A stretch of DNA of 64,000 nucleotides from Desulfobacterales bacterium (GCA_034520365.1 JAXHNP010000006.1:303001-367000), one strand, 5' to 3'; counted from the stretch's first letter, positions 10,757-19,140 are shown. Made by a program: numbers and translations. Notes: generated by a model from the sequence alone, not told the origin.

Positions 10757-10983
10757 TCAAGCACCTTCCAGTCATTTTCCGCCACTGGAGTAATCACATC
10801 TCCGGTAATCCGAAGTTTTCTGTGCAGGCCGAAAGGACTTTCTGAACGTCCGCCGGAGTAAGGTTTCAATTCTGCTATAGGCTTGCCGTTTTTGGTTACC
10901 ACCAGGGTTTCTCCCGTCCTGGCTACTTTCTCCATTAAAGCCAAACACTTGGCCTTAAATTCTGACGCCTGAATTGTATTCAT
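10753..10983 (-). CDS. Phd/YefM-type antitoxin
   Basis: A 76-residue protein with the Phd/YefM N-terminal fold (MNTIQASEFKAKCLALMEKV, then TLVVTKNGKPIAEL). I chose the ATG at 10983 because GGAGGGG lies directly in front; an upstream extension of the frame has no support. It is expected to bind and neutralise the PIN toxin encoded next to it and to repress the operon through the palindrome just upstream. Confidence 0.85.
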   Translation of the reverse strand: MNTIQASEFKAKCLALMEKVARTGETLVVTKNGKPIAELKPYSGGRSESPFGLHRKLRITGDVITPVAENDWKVLE

Positions 10984-11014
10984 TTTCACCCCTCCGACTG
11001 ATAGGCACTCAATT

Positions 11015-11032
11015 TGGTCATGATAATGACCA
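11015..11032. promoter_or_regulatory. Palindromic operator upstream of the antitoxin gene
   Basis: TGGTCATGATAATGACCA, a 7-bp inverted repeat around GATA. Further TGGTCA/GGTCA half sites follow to 11054. The position 32 bp upstream of the antitoxin start suits autoregulation. Confidence 0.55.
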
Positions 11033-11087
11033 TAGTCATTAAAATGGTCAAGGTCAATAATGCAACGAAAGTGAAAGGGGTCCCCCA

Positions 11088-11462
11088 TTACGCAAAAACG
11101 GAAACATCGTATCTGCTGAATATGTTGTCGCGGGTGATGATACACAGTTTTTCCAGCCGGGCCTGGGCGATAATCATTCTGTCAAAGGGGTCGCGATGGT
11201 GCATTGGCAGACCGCCTGCAGCATACGCATGATCCGGGGTGATGGGTAAAAGCTCAAATCCCTGATTTTTGATAACGGGATAAAAATCCGCTGAAATTTC
11301 GAGTTTTCCAAGCGCCTGCTTGATTCGCATTTCCCAGATCACGGCAGCACTGACAACAATCAGGTTGCCGGGATCAGCAATAGCATCTCGTTCAGTATCG
11401 AAGAGAGAAGGACTATCGTCCAGCCACCACAGCAGCACATGGGTGTCGAGAAACAGATTCAT
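11088..11462 (-). CDS. vapC: VapC-type PIN-domain toxin (second module)
   Basis: A 124-residue PIN protein with MNLFLDTHVLLWWL (first Asp), a Glu in AVIWEMRIK and the acidic motif HRDPFDRMIIAQA. It belongs to the DTHVLLW group common beside Phd/YefM antitoxins. The start overlaps the antitoxin stop by 4 bp. The stop region merges with GGGGTCCCCCATTA, a motif resembling the tandem repeats at 47.4 kb. Confidence 0.85.
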   Translation of the reverse strand: MNLFLDTHVLLWWLDDSPSLFDTERDAIADPGNLIVVSAAVIWEMRIKQALGKLEISADFYPVIKNQGFELLPITPDHAYAAGGLPMHHRDPFDRMIIAQARLEKLCIITRDNIFSRYDVSVFA

Positions 11463-11698
11463 TTGTCCGCCATGCCGAAGGCTTCGGCGATATCATCCGG
11501 GAGCTCATCGAAATCATCCGCGATCTTGATTTTTCCCTTTAAAGCGCCGGGCTGGCGCGGCTGCCGGTTATTCTCATACTTGATGAGGCGGGCTACCGGT
11601 TTTCCGGCCTTGCCGATGACCACTTCTTCTCCGGCCATGACTTTTTCAATCAACGCGGATAACTGCGCCTTTGCTTCGGAAATATTGGTAATCTGCAT
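11459..11698 (-). CDS. Phd/YefM-type antitoxin (second module)
   Basis: A 79-residue antitoxin starting MQITNISEAKAQLSALIEKV with the VVIGKAGKPVARL strand typical of Phd/YefM. The C-terminal half (about 45-79) is acidic and presumably wraps the toxin. Upstream, 11725-11743 holds tandem GACCAGACCAGACCA repeats that could be its operator. Confidence 0.85.
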   Translation of the reverse strand: MQITNISEAKAQLSALIEKVMAGEEVVIGKAGKPVARLIKYENNRQPRQPGALKGKIKIADDFDELPDDIAEAFGMADK

Positions 11699-11824
11699 TT
11701 TTCATCCTCCTATATGTAAATATAGTCTGACCAGACCAGACCATTTTGTCAAGCGGTTTCAAGCCGGTCCATTTTGGCCCACGGCTAATTTGTTCTAACC
11801 GCAAAATCCATACCCCCGGTCCTG

Positions 11825-12265
11825 TTAACGCAAAGGTTGGGATTCGTTTTCCTCGGGATCGAAATCGCTATCGGGATCGAAATCGATGCTGTAGACTTCC
11901 TGATCCTCTCGAACTTGGTATCCTCTTCCGCCGAGACGGCTGAGCATCGCGGCCATACGGTCGAGTTCATCCTTGCGGTTCCGGCTTTCCATCTTGTCCA
12001 GCGCCTTGCCGACAACCAGCACATCTTGAATCGCCGCGCACTCAAGCGCGGAGCCACGAGCGATTTCGAAATAACGCCTTTGGTCGGCTTCCGCGGTCTT
12101 GCCATTACCTTCGGCGATATTTAGCGGTATCGACTGGCTGGCCCGAAGCCATTGATCCCGGGCGGGCCGATGGACTTCGTTCAGGCTGTCGGCCTTCTCG
12201 TAAACCCATGCAACGTAGCCTATTGAAAGGCGATAGACGTCCAGTTTTTCACGTCCAAGGGTCAT
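11825..12265 (-). CDS. Four-helix-bundle protein (23S rRNA IVS-protein family)
   Basis: A 146-residue protein with the family hallmarks LDVYRLSIGYVAWVY, SQSIPLNIAEGNGK and RYFEIARGSALECAAIQD. Members were first found in 23S rRNA intervening sequences and are related to the Avd protein of diversity-generating retroelements; their function is generally unknown. The acidic C-terminus (FDPDSDFDPEENE) is encoded by a GATCGAAATCG-rich tract that recurs inverted on the other side of the gene. I find no reverse transcriptase or template repeat nearby. Confidence 0.85.
   Translation of the reverse strand: MTLGREKLDVYRLSIGYVAWVYEKADSLNEVHRPARDQWLRASQSIPLNIAEGNGKTAEADQRRYFEIARGSALECAAIQDVLVVGKALDKMESRNRKDELDRMAAMLSRLGGRGYQVREDQEVYSIDFDPDSDFDPEENESQPLR
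11855..11887. repeat. GATCGAAATCG repeat, arm 1
   Basis: Tandem GGGATCGAAATCG units overlapping the 3' end of the four-helix-bundle gene. They are inverted relative to the tract at 12273-12306. Confidence 0.6.
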
Positions 12266-12272
12266 ATTTTTT

Positions 12273-12306
12273 CGATTTCGATCCCGATCCCGATAGCGAT
12301 TTCGAT
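12273..12306. repeat. CGATTTCGATCCC repeat, arm 2
   Basis: A simple CGAT-rich tract just upstream of the four-helix-bundle start. It shares ATCGAAATCGCTATCGGG in inverted orientation with the 3' tract, so the gene is bracketed by inverted repeats. Confidence 0.6.
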
Positions 12307-12350
12307 TTGGATACAGAACAAATTAGCCGTGCATTTTGGCCATAACCGCT

Positions 12351-12379
12351 TTGACATACTGATATTTTTTCAATATGCT
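12351..12379 (+). promoter_or_regulatory. Sigma70-type promoter
   Basis: TTGACA and TATGCT separated by 17 bp, upstream of the regulator relic at 12455. Confidence 0.55.
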
Positions 12380-12454
12380 ACTGTTTTACAGTTCGCAAGT
12401 CTATCTCTGGCAGGCATTCCATGATAATAATTGATCGGTTTGACGGCGCATTAT

Positions 12455-13291
12455 ATGAAAAATACCCGGAATAAGAACGATGGCAGCTTTCAGGAAAAAA
12501 GCCCGACTACGTTCTGCGACATCACCTCTCTTATCCAGTCGCCCTGCTGCACTATTATGGAAAGCATCAGTGACGGCGTCTTTACCATAGACAGGGAAAA
12601 ACGGATCACCTCTTTTAACCGGGCGGCGGAGTGCATTACCGGCCTTAGCCGGCAAAAAGCCGTCGGCCAGTTCTGCTTTGATGTATTCCGGGCCGATATC
12701 TGTGCCAAAAACTGTGCACTGGAAAAAACGCTTTTAAATGAAACCCCGCAGATTGATATTTCCGCCCGGATCATTGCAGCGGCCAATCTTGCGCTGAAAG
12801 AGCGGGTGGCAAACGGGGAATTCCGGGAAGACCTTTTTTACCGCCTGAATGTGGTCACACTGGAACTGCCGCCCCTATGGGAACGAAGAGAAGATATCCC
12901 CCTTCTGGCAGACCGCTTTATTGAAAAGCTGAATCTGAGCAAGGGAAAAAACATCCGGGAAATTGCACCGGATGCCCTGCAGGCACTTATGCAATATTGG
13001 TTTCCCGGCAATGTCCGGGAACTGGAAAACGCCATTGAGTATGCTTTTATTACCTGCAAGGGCAGCGTGATCCGCAATGCGCATCTGCCCCCGGAAATTG
13101 CGCGGGAAAAAGGGCCGGCCGCGCCGCGGCTGTCTGAAGAGCAGCATATGGAAGCCGAAAAGATCTGCACCTTTCTGAAGCAACACGCAAACAGCCGGGA
13201 AAAGACCGCAAAGGCCCTTGGCATCAGCCGGAGCACCCTCTGGCGGAAAATGAAGAAACTGGGCATCACCCCGCCTGAAAGTGAAACCTAA
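12455..13291 (+). pseudogene. Gutted PAS-sigma54 regulator: PAS and Fis kept, AAA+ core lost
   Basis: A 278-codon frame. Residues about 30-100 form a PAS domain (CCTIMESISDGVFTIDREKR). The frame then joins directly to the sensor I region of a sigma54 activator (RIIAAANLALKERVANGEFR), continues through WFPGNVRELENAIEYA and ends with a Fis-type helix-turn-helix (KALGISRSTLWRKMKK). Walker A, the GAFTGA loop and Walker B are all missing, so it cannot activate sigma54 RNA polymerase. The frame is otherwise open, so it may still make a DNA-binding protein. Compare the intact relative at 57419. The start is uncertain, with no clear ribosome-binding site. Confidence 0.8.
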
Positions 13292-13347
13292 ATTGAAACA
13301 TAGCCTGCAACTTAACAGGGTCGGACCAAAATAAGGGATTAAAAGAA

Positions 13348-13545
13348 ATGCCAAAGCCGGGCATTATTGAAATATTGAAGCTGCGGCCCAAAACCAACTG
13401 CCGGGATTGTGGCGAGCCAACGTGCATGGTTTTTGCCACCAAGGTTGCTGAAGGGGCAAAAAGACCAGAAGATTGTTTCGGCCTGGGTACATCCCTGCGT
13501 GAAGAACTTTCCTGGTATATAACGCAGTTCAATCTGGATTATTAG
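13348..13545 (+). CDS. Small [4Fe-4S] domain protein
   Basis: A 65-residue protein with TNCRDCGEPTCMVFA and a later Cys in RPEDCFGLG. This is the four-cysteine Fe-S domain also found in acetyl-CoA synthase/CODH corrinoid proteins and in RnfB. As a stand-alone unit it is probably an electron-transfer or cluster-binding partner. It lies between the regulator relic and a rhodanese gene. Confidence 0.75.
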   Translation: MPKPGIIEILKLRPKTNCRDCGEPTCMVFATKVAEGAKRPEDCFGLGTSLREELSWYITQFNLDY

Positions 13546-13647
13546 GGCAGAGGTCTTTTTCTTTCGCCAGGTTTTGTCTGGCCGGGCTTCAGGCGCTTGA
13601 ATCAACGTACAAGCACAACTACACTACAGAGTAAGGAGACAATCGAC

Positions 13648-14022
13648 ATGAAGGATTTGAATCAAATATTGCAGGAAATGGATTTTCAGTTTTTCGGTTC
13701 CGGCGATCACGGAATGAGTATCGAAGGAATGCGCAACGTGCTTGGCAATGATCATTTCATATTTCTAGATGTTAGGGCAGATGAGGAGGTCAAATACCTT
13801 TCTTTTCCTTTTTCCCTGCATATCCCCCTGAATGAGCTGCCGGACAGGCTGGACGAAGTTCCCAGGGATAAATTTATCATTACCTTCTGCTCTTCGGTTT
13901 TCAGGGCGGCGGTGGCCTACACTTATCTGCTGGCAAACGGATATGAGGAAGTAAAGGGGCTTACTGCCTCTTCCGAGGATATGGCCCAAGCGTTCAAACC
14001 CGGCCCATTGGCCAAAATGTAA
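13648..14022 (+). CDS. Rhodanese-domain protein
   Basis: A 124-residue single rhodanese domain. The active-site Cys is in IITFCSSVFRAAVA, with the preceding FLDVRADEE motif. I chose the ATG at 13648 because AAGGAG lies about 10 nt upstream. It is clearly similar to the rhodanese at 19724: both start with a QxFFGSGxH-type segment and contain DEVP/DELPKDR before the Cys. A sulfur-transfer or persulfide-handling role is likely. Confidence 0.85.
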   Translation: MKDLNQILQEMDFQFFGSGDHGMSIEGMRNVLGNDHFIFLDVRADEEVKYLSFPFSLHIPLNELPDRLDEVPRDKFIITFCSSVFRAAVAYTYLLANGYEEVKGLTASSEDMAQAFKPGPLAKM

Positions 14023-14274
14023 GCTGATCTCCATACCGGCAGAGCAAAAAGCAACAACATTCTGCAAATTCGGGGGACACGATACTTATTTGCTCAACTT
14101 TCTGGGAAGCTAAGCGTAAGTCAAACTTTTGATATTGAATGATATTTTTTCTTATCAAGACCAAAAAATGTGATTGCGGTTCCCATTACGGCATCCATGA
14201 TAGTCTGGATGATTTTTTCAGACGCTGCGTTGACGTTGTATATTGCCGCATGGCCTTTTGCATTATCGTTTTTA

Positions 14275-14311
14275 ACTGCGTTATGCCGCAGGCGAGATGT
14301 TGCAATCAACA
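14275..14311. repeat. Short repeat shared with 21645-21680
   Basis: CTGCGTTATGCCGCAGGCGA followed by ATGTTGCAATCAAC recurs almost exactly at 21646-21680, where it forms the end of a transposase relic. It is probably the footprint of the same insertion sequence. The rest of 14023-14329 shows no gene I can support. Confidence 0.6.
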
Positions 14312-14329
14312 TTTGTCAAAAATAAAAAG

Positions 14330-14470
14330 ATGTCATTATTTGATGATCCGGCGTCCGGGGATTTAAAATGGGAGGCGCTGGGCCGTGCGGTTGACGACGT
14401 TACCCGGCGCTTTGGCCGGGATGTGGTGAAAAAAGCCGAGCTGTTTGAAAAGGATCAGAAGCCGAAATAG
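14330..14470 (+). pseudogene. C-terminal tail relic of a Y-family DNA polymerase (DinB-like)
   Basis: A 46-codon frame starting MSLFDDPASGDLKW and continuing through LGRAVDDVTRRFGRDVV, which matches the usual C-terminal end of DNA polymerase IV-type proteins (SLFDD... then a region ending RFGRD). No polymerase domain precedes it. It overlaps the 3' end of the minus-strand outer-membrane gene by 16 bp. Confidence 0.5.
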
Positions 14471-15339
14471 ATGCCTGCCCCGTAAGATTCCATGTCATAG
14501 TTGTAGAACTGGCCATAGGGGATGAATCCGTTGTAATATTCGAGCATGACTTGAATATAGCGGCTCTGATGATCCAGCTCCTTGAAGGCGATCCCTGTCT
14601 TTAAGCTGTAGCCGGGGGTCCAGTGAAGCTCCTGGAATCCTTTGATGTCAAGGCCTGCGACCAATGTCCCCCAGGGTAGCATCTCTCCTGTGCCCTGATA
14701 TTCGATACCGCCCTGATAGCCCCAGCGGTCAAAATCTCCCGGATCGCGCTCTATCAGGAAATGGAGGCCGCCATAGGTCCGGATCTGATGCCAGGTAAAC
14801 GCAGCCAGAAAGTCAATGGCTTCATAGTCAAAATTGGTCCGGGTATCTGCCATCCGCGGATGCTTGATAAGGTATTCATCCCCCAGGTGAGAGCTTTGGT
14901 GATAGACGCGAAGACGGGTGGACAGGGCGTCAATCCGGTAATTCCAGGTCACACCGATATTGTAGTCGGAGTTTAAAAGGTCATCGGAGCTGGTATTCAG
15001 ATCAAACTGGGAGAAAAGTCCGCCCTTTAAGCTTAACTGCCAGGCATGCTGATCCCCAAGATGTTTTCTGATCAGGCCGAAGTTTTCGCCGAATCCGACG
15101 GATGCGCCGGTGAAGTCGCTTCTGAATTCATTGTCGTAATTGTTGATGCTCAGAAAAAACCGGGGCTCTTTGGGATCGGCCAGCAAGGGCGCAAACACAT
15201 CGCCCACAGGAAAGAACTCCCACTGGGATTTTGATGTCTGATCCGCGACCGCCGGTCCGGCCGCCGCAGCTATCCACAGGACCATTGCCCATATGCTTAT
15301 TCGGAAAGTCAAAGGTGGGATAAGGGTTGGTCTCTTCAC
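14455..15339 (-). CDS. DUF1207-family outer-membrane protein
   Basis: A 294-residue protein with an N-terminal signal peptide ending near AVA-DQ and beta-strand-rich sequence terminating in GAGIYFGF, as in outer-membrane barrels. The motifs WEFFPVGDVFAPLLADPKEP and FGENFGLIR are characteristic of DUF1207 proteins, whose function is unknown. It is a single-gene unit facing the neighbouring plus-strand genes. Confidence 0.75.
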   Translation of the reverse strand: MKRPTLIPPLTFRISIWAMVLWIAAAAGPAVADQTSKSQWEFFPVGDVFAPLLADPKEPRFFLSINNYDNEFRSDFTGASVGFGENFGLIRKHLGDQHAWQLSLKGGLFSQFDLNTSSDDLLNSDYNIGVTWNYRIDALSTRLRVYHQSSHLGDEYLIKHPRMADTRTNFDYEAIDFLAAFTWHQIRTYGGLHFLIERDPGDFDRWGYQGGIEYQGTGEMLPWGTLVAGLDIKGFQELHWTPGYSLKTGIAFKELDHQSRYIQVMLEYYNGFIPYGQFYNYDMESYGAGIYFGF

Positions 15340-15676
15340 ATCAGCCTCCCTCTTTGTTTTTTGGTTTGTCTTCAGATAAAAGTATACGCCATCAACGGGC
15401 TCGATAATTTAGCGGGTATGAGTATTGAAAATATGCTCAAAACTAAACTAAACGGTATTTTCAATACTGTCAATTTAGATTGTCTGCGCGTTGAGTTTTT
15501 GTAAAGCATGTTGTAAAGCATTGTTGTAAAGCAGTTGCCGCTGCCTATAAAAAACGATAAAATTACGTACTAATTCTGGTTTGTTAAATGCCGCTGAAAG
15601 GATGATGCCGATGACAAAACAATGCAGCGGTGCTCCCGGTGCAAAACGGATTTGAAACATGAAGTAAAACATCCTG

Positions 15677-15689
15677 TGAAACCGTTTCA
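15677..15689. promoter_or_regulatory. Enhancer-type palindrome TGAAACCGTTTCA
   Basis: One of four TGAAACnGTTTCA sites in the window. Its centre lies 117 bp upstream of the GG of the sigma54 promoter at 15799. Additional TGAAAC half sites flank it at about 15653 and 15694. Confidence 0.75.
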
Positions 15690-15798
15690 CCATATGAAAC
15701 GCCTGCTTTTTTTCATCCTGTTTTGACACTTCCTGATTTGTAAAGAAAAAATATTTATTTCAAATAGATAGGATTTTATCTCACTCGTCTGCTTTGTC

Positions 15799-15814
15799 AG
15801 GCATAAAATTTGCC
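15799..15814 (+). promoter_or_regulatory. Sigma54-type promoter
   Basis: AGGCATAAAATTTGCC has GG and GC dinucleotides exactly 12 bp apart, as required for sigma54. It lies upstream of the truncated patatin gene. Confidence 0.7.
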
Positions 15815-15932
15815 TTACTATGGGTAAATAATAGATAATGGCCTTAACCTCTTTCGTCCCAGTCTTTTGGGCACGAAATATCCTGTTTCAGAAGAGCAGA
15901 GGTCATTAAAAACCAACAGAACGGAATTGCAT

Positions 15933-16472
15933 ATGAAGAAAAAACCGACCATTGCATTGGTACTCGGTGGCGGAGGCGCCAGGGGCCTGGCGCATCTGGG
16001 TGTGATCCAGGCCTTCGAAGATGCGGGCCTCCGCCCGGATCTGATCGTCGGCAGCAGCGCCGGCGCCCTGGCCGGAGCGGCATATGCGGCCAATGCCGAT
16101 ATCTGCCAAACGTTAAGGCGCGTGGAGGAGGTGTTCGGTTCTGGTGAAAAAAGTATCAAGGGGATTCGCAGATTCGTCCGTTTCGGCAGAAGTGACCGCG
16201 AGGCCAATCATCTTCTGGATCGGTTCCTGCGATCCTGGGGCAAAGAGATTCTGGTGGGCTGCAATATGTTCCGAAACGGCGTAATGACTGAAGAAGACCT
16301 GCAGGAGGGTGTGGCGGCTTTTGTACCGGACATCGATATTGAACAGACGAGCATTCCCCTTACAGGTTTGAATAATTTTTATAGACAAATTCGGGGCATA
16401 GCTATTTTGACCCAAAAAAAATCGCAAAACAATCATGGTAGAAGTTATTTACAGTTTGTCTTAAGGGTTTGA
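15933..16472 (+). pseudogene. Truncated patatin-like phospholipase
   Basis: The first about 147 codons match the intact patatin at 59116 almost exactly: the oxyanion motif [12 protein letters not shown] and the nucleophile motif GSSAGAL are present. After IEQTSIPL the sequence switches to about 32 unrelated codons and stops. The catalytic-dyad Asp (DGG in the intact copy) is lost, so the product should be inactive. The ATG matches the start of the intact copy. Confidence 0.85.
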
Positions 16473-16478
16473 AATACA

Positions 16479-17318
16479 ATGGACAAAAAAGAATTACGGC
16501 TCACCCGCGCGGTCATGCCTTTGAGCTTAAAGGAGCCGGAGCAAAAAATCGTCTCAATGGCCGGCCTTTTGAGATATTTTGGGACCAAAGAGGTTTTTCT
16601 GGTCCATGTGCGCACCAATAACGGCAAAGGAAAAAAACAAGAGCGGCTCACGGATACCATCCGGGCCTATGCCCTGAAGCTTCGGGAACTGGGCTTTACG
16701 GTGGATATGTACTTTAGGCAGGGCCATATTGCTTCTGAAATATTGACCTTGGCCGCAGAACTGGGAGCCGACTTTTTAAGTGTTTTATGGGAAAGGAAAA
16801 GGGCTTTGCCGAAGGCGCTGCTGGGCAGTGTTGAGGCAGATATCGTCCGCATGGCCGATTACCCGGTCTTTGTGTACAAGCACCCGGTTTTCATGGCCAG
16901 GGAACAGAAAATAAATCAGGTCATGTACACCACCAATTTTCAGATAACAGACAGCCATGTCATGCCCTACCTGACCAATCCGGGTTTTGTCGCCCAGAAC
17001 CTCTGCATCCTGCATGTCGGGCAACGGGCCCCGGATCCGAAAGCTGAGGCCGAGCGCCGGGAAATGGCCCGGCAAAACCTCAACCGCTTAAAGGCTGCGT
17101 GTGAACACGCCTTTCAAAAGGTCAGTACCCAGGATGTGGTTGGCCATCCCAAAGCCAGAATCTTGCACGCAGCCAGACGCTGCGGGGTAGACTTGTTGAT
17201 TATCGGCAAATCTGACAATAAAAGCGCCTTTGAACAGATCATGGGCTCCACGGCCCAGTTCATCGCCGATAAGGCCGCTTGTTCTGTCTTTATCGTTCCC
17301 GGAGAGCAGAGACGATGA
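16479..17318 (+). CDS. Tandem universal stress protein (UspA) domains
   Basis: A 279-residue protein with two Usp domains. The second ends with the usual nucleotide-binding and strand motif (DLLIIGKSDNKSAFEQIMGSTAQFIADKAACSVFIVP); the first is more divergent. The stop overlaps the BCCT transporter start (ATGA), so the two are coupled. It may be a regulatory or energy-sensing partner of the transporter, a pairing known for several transporter families. Confidence 0.8.
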   Translation: MDKKELRLTRAVMPLSLKEPEQKIVSMAGLLRYFGTKEVFLVHVRTNNGKGKKQERLTDTIRAYALKLRELGFTVDMYFRQGHIASEILTLAAELGADFLSVLWERKRALPKALLGSVEADIVRMADYPVFVYKHPVFMAREQKINQVMYTTNFQITDSHVMPYLTNPGFVAQNLCILHVGQRAPDPKAEAERREMARQNLNRLKAACEHAFQKVSTQDVVGHPKARILHAARRCGVDLLIIGKSDNKSAFEQIMGSTAQFIADKAACSVFIVPGEQRR

Positions 17319-18862
17319 AATACGTTTTCCCTTCTCTGAATTTTTGGAAAAATCAGGCCGTGTTCGGCATTTCCCTGATTATCGTCTTGAGTCTGGTCGG
17401 ACTGGGAATCATCCATCCGTCTTTGCTCGACAAATATTCGGGGCTGGTGCATGAATATATCATTGAGACCTTTGGCTGGGGCTATCTGATCTCCGCTCTT
17501 GTCTTTCTTGTTTTCAGCATCTGGTTTGCCTTCAGCAAATATGGAAAGATCCGCCTGGGAAAGGACAACGAAAAACCCCAGTACTCCTATTTCGGCTGGT
17601 TCAGCATGCTCTTTGCCGCCGGCATGGGCATCGGGATGATCTTCTGGGGAGTGGCCGAGCCCATGAGCCATTACCTCAACCCCCCGGAATATCTGGCCGG
17701 ACAGTCGGACGCAGCAGCCAAGTTCGCCATGAAATACGGTTTTTTCCACTGGGGGTTGCACCCCTGGGCGGTGTATATCACCATGAGCCTGGCCATCGCC
17801 TATTTTTCCTTCCGCCGGGGGATGCCGCCATTGATCTCCAGTTGTTTCTATCCCTTGATCGGGGAAAAGATCTATGGAGTTGTTGGATACGGCATTGATG
17901 TCCTGGCTGTTTTTGCCACGGTATTCGGGATTGTGACCTCCTTAGGCCTGGGGGCCATGCAGATCACCACCGGTTTGGGCGAGGTCTTCGACTTTGCCCC
18001 CGGCTTGCAGGCCCAGGTGGCGGTCATCGCCGTGGTCACCGTCCTGTTTATGATCTCCAGCATGACCGGGCTGGACAAAGGCATACAGATTTTAAGCAAA
18101 ACCAATATCATGCTGGCCATCATCCTTCTGGTGTTCATGCTTCTGGTCGGCCCCACAGCCTACATCTTCAATGTGTTTACCAATACAATGGCCGACTATC
18201 TTTCCGGCCTGTTCAACATGAGCCTGTCCACCAATCCTTTCCAGGGCTATGCCTGGACCCAGTCCTGGACCATATTCTACTGGGCCTGGTGGATCGCCTG
18301 GTCCCCTTTTGTGGGTCTTTTTGTGGCCAGCATCTCCCGGGGCAGGACCATTCGCGAATTCATTCTGGGGGCGTTGTTCGTGCCCACCCTGCTCACTTTC
18401 TTATGGTTCAGTGTTTTCGGGGGCGCGGCGTTTTATCTGGAAATGCAGGAAGGGGCGGAAATTGCAAAGGCGGTGTCTGAAGACGTATCAGTAGGCATGT
18501 TCCGCCTTTATGCCCATTATCCATTAAGCGGCCTGCTGACCATGATTACAGTGCTTTTGCTGGGCGTTTTTTTCGTCACTTCGGCAGATTCGGCCACTTT
18601 CGTGCTGTCCATGATGACCTCCGGGGGAAGCCTCTATCCTTCGGCGGCCAAAAAGATCACCTGGGGCATCCTTGTATCTTCCACGGCCGTTATTCTTCTT
18701 TATTCCGGAGGGCTGGAAGCCTTGCAGAAGATGGCCATTGCCGCCGCCCTGCCTTTTACCGTGATCATGCTTTTTTTGTGCCGCAGCCTGATCAAGGGAC
18801 TGCGTTACGAATTTAAATTCAACCCTTCAGTGACGCTTAATCAGGACAAACAACAGACCTGA
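17315..18862 (+). CDS. BCCT-family betaine/carnitine/choline-type transporter
   Basis: A 515-residue membrane protein with about 12 helices and the family motifs MGIGMIFWGVAEP, HWGLHPWAVY, YWAWWIAWSPFVGLF and ISRGRTIREF. BCCT proteins import quaternary ammonium compounds, usually with Na+ or H+. The start is the ATG at 17315, overlapping the Usp stop codon. The last dozen codons lie in a sequence that is repeated at 62400, so the native C-terminus may have been replaced. Confidence 0.9.
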   Translation: MKYVFPSLNFWKNQAVFGISLIIVLSLVGLGIIHPSLLDKYSGLVHEYIIETFGWGYLISALVFLVFSIWFAFSKYGKIRLGKDNEKPQYSYFGWFSMLFAAGMGIGMIFWGVAEPMSHYLNPPEYLAGQSDAAAKFAMKYGFFHWGLHPWAVYITMSLAIAYFSFRRGMPPLISSCFYPLIGEKIYGVVGYGIDVLAVFATVFGIVTSLGLGAMQITTGLGEVFDFAPGLQAQVAVIAVVTVLFMISSMTGLDKGIQILSKTNIMLAIILLVFMLLVGPTAYIFNVFTNTMADYLSGLFNMSLSTNPFQGYAWTQSWTIFYWAWWIAWSPFVGLFVASISRGRTIREFILGALFVPTLLTFLWFSVFGGAAFYLEMQEGAEIAKAVSEDVSVGMFRLYAHYPLSGLLTMITVLLLGVFFVTSADSATFVLSMMTSGGSLYPSAAKKITWGILVSSTAVILLYSGGLEALQKMAIAAALPFTVIMLFLCRSLIKGLRYEFKFNPSVTLNQDKQQT

Positions 18863-18935
18863 CCGCCACGCAGTCTAGTTTTTTGCCGCCCAAGGCGCGG
18901 GGGGCTTTTCACCGTTTTTATGTTGAAACATATGA
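18820..18935. repeat. About 115-bp repeat, copy 1
   Basis: CAGTGACGCTTAATCAGGAC, then GCCGCCCA-GCGCG and CTTTTCACCG...TTGAAACA. The same order recurs at 62400-62520. It spans the BCCT 3' end and the following non-coding DNA and leads toward an enhancer site in both places. Confidence 0.75.
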
Positions 18936-18981
18936 TAAAATATAAGGGCTGGCTGCGCCGCGGCTGTCTGAAGAGCAGCAT

Positions 18982-19125
18982 ATGGAAGCCGAAAAGATCC
19001 GCACCTTTCTGAAGCAACACGCAAACAGCCGGGAAAAGACCGCAAAGGCCCTTGGCATCAGCCGGAGCACCCTCTGGCGCAAAATGAAGAAACCGGGCAT
19101 CACCCCGCCTGAAAGTGAAACGTAG
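18982..19125 (+). pseudogene. Fis-domain tail of a sigma54 regulator (relic)
   Basis: Forty-seven codons nearly identical to the end of the regulator relic at 12455 (MEAEKI-TFLKQHANSREK, ALGISRSTLWRKMKK, ITPPESET). Nucleotide identity begins near 18948. Only the DNA-binding helix-turn-helix remains. The TGAAACGGTTTCA site begins 3 bp after its stop codon, which suggests that the regulator gene once stood directly upstream of its own binding site. Confidence 0.8.
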
Positions 19126-19127
19126 CC

Positions 19128-19140
19128 TGAAACGGTTTCA
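19128..19140. promoter_or_regulatory. Enhancer-type palindrome TGAAACGGTTTCA
   Basis: Same palindrome as at 15677, 58859 and 62532. Its centre is 118 bp upstream of the sigma54 promoter GG at 19252. Confidence 0.75.

Larger units (their letters stand above)
15562..16362. repeat. Partial duplication of the 57.4-59.5 kb regulator/patatin locus
   Basis: 15562-15615 resembles the region around the start codon of the sigma54 regulator at 57419 (TAATTCTGGTTTGTT, GCTGAAAGGA, ATGAC AAACAA). From about 15621 the sequence instead follows 58808 onward: enhancer site, sigma54 promoter and the first half of patatin, ending at 16362. The regulator body is missing at the junction. Confidence 0.8.

Noticed and set aside
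11825-12265. Diversity-generating retroelement accessory protein (Avd)
   Set aside because: The four-helix-bundle family is related, but there is no reverse transcriptase and no template/variable repeat pair nearby.
15475-15729. 84-codon minus-strand frame between the DUF1207 gene and patatin
   Set aside because: It runs across the enhancer site and lies in the duplicated non-coding region; codon content and motifs give no support.
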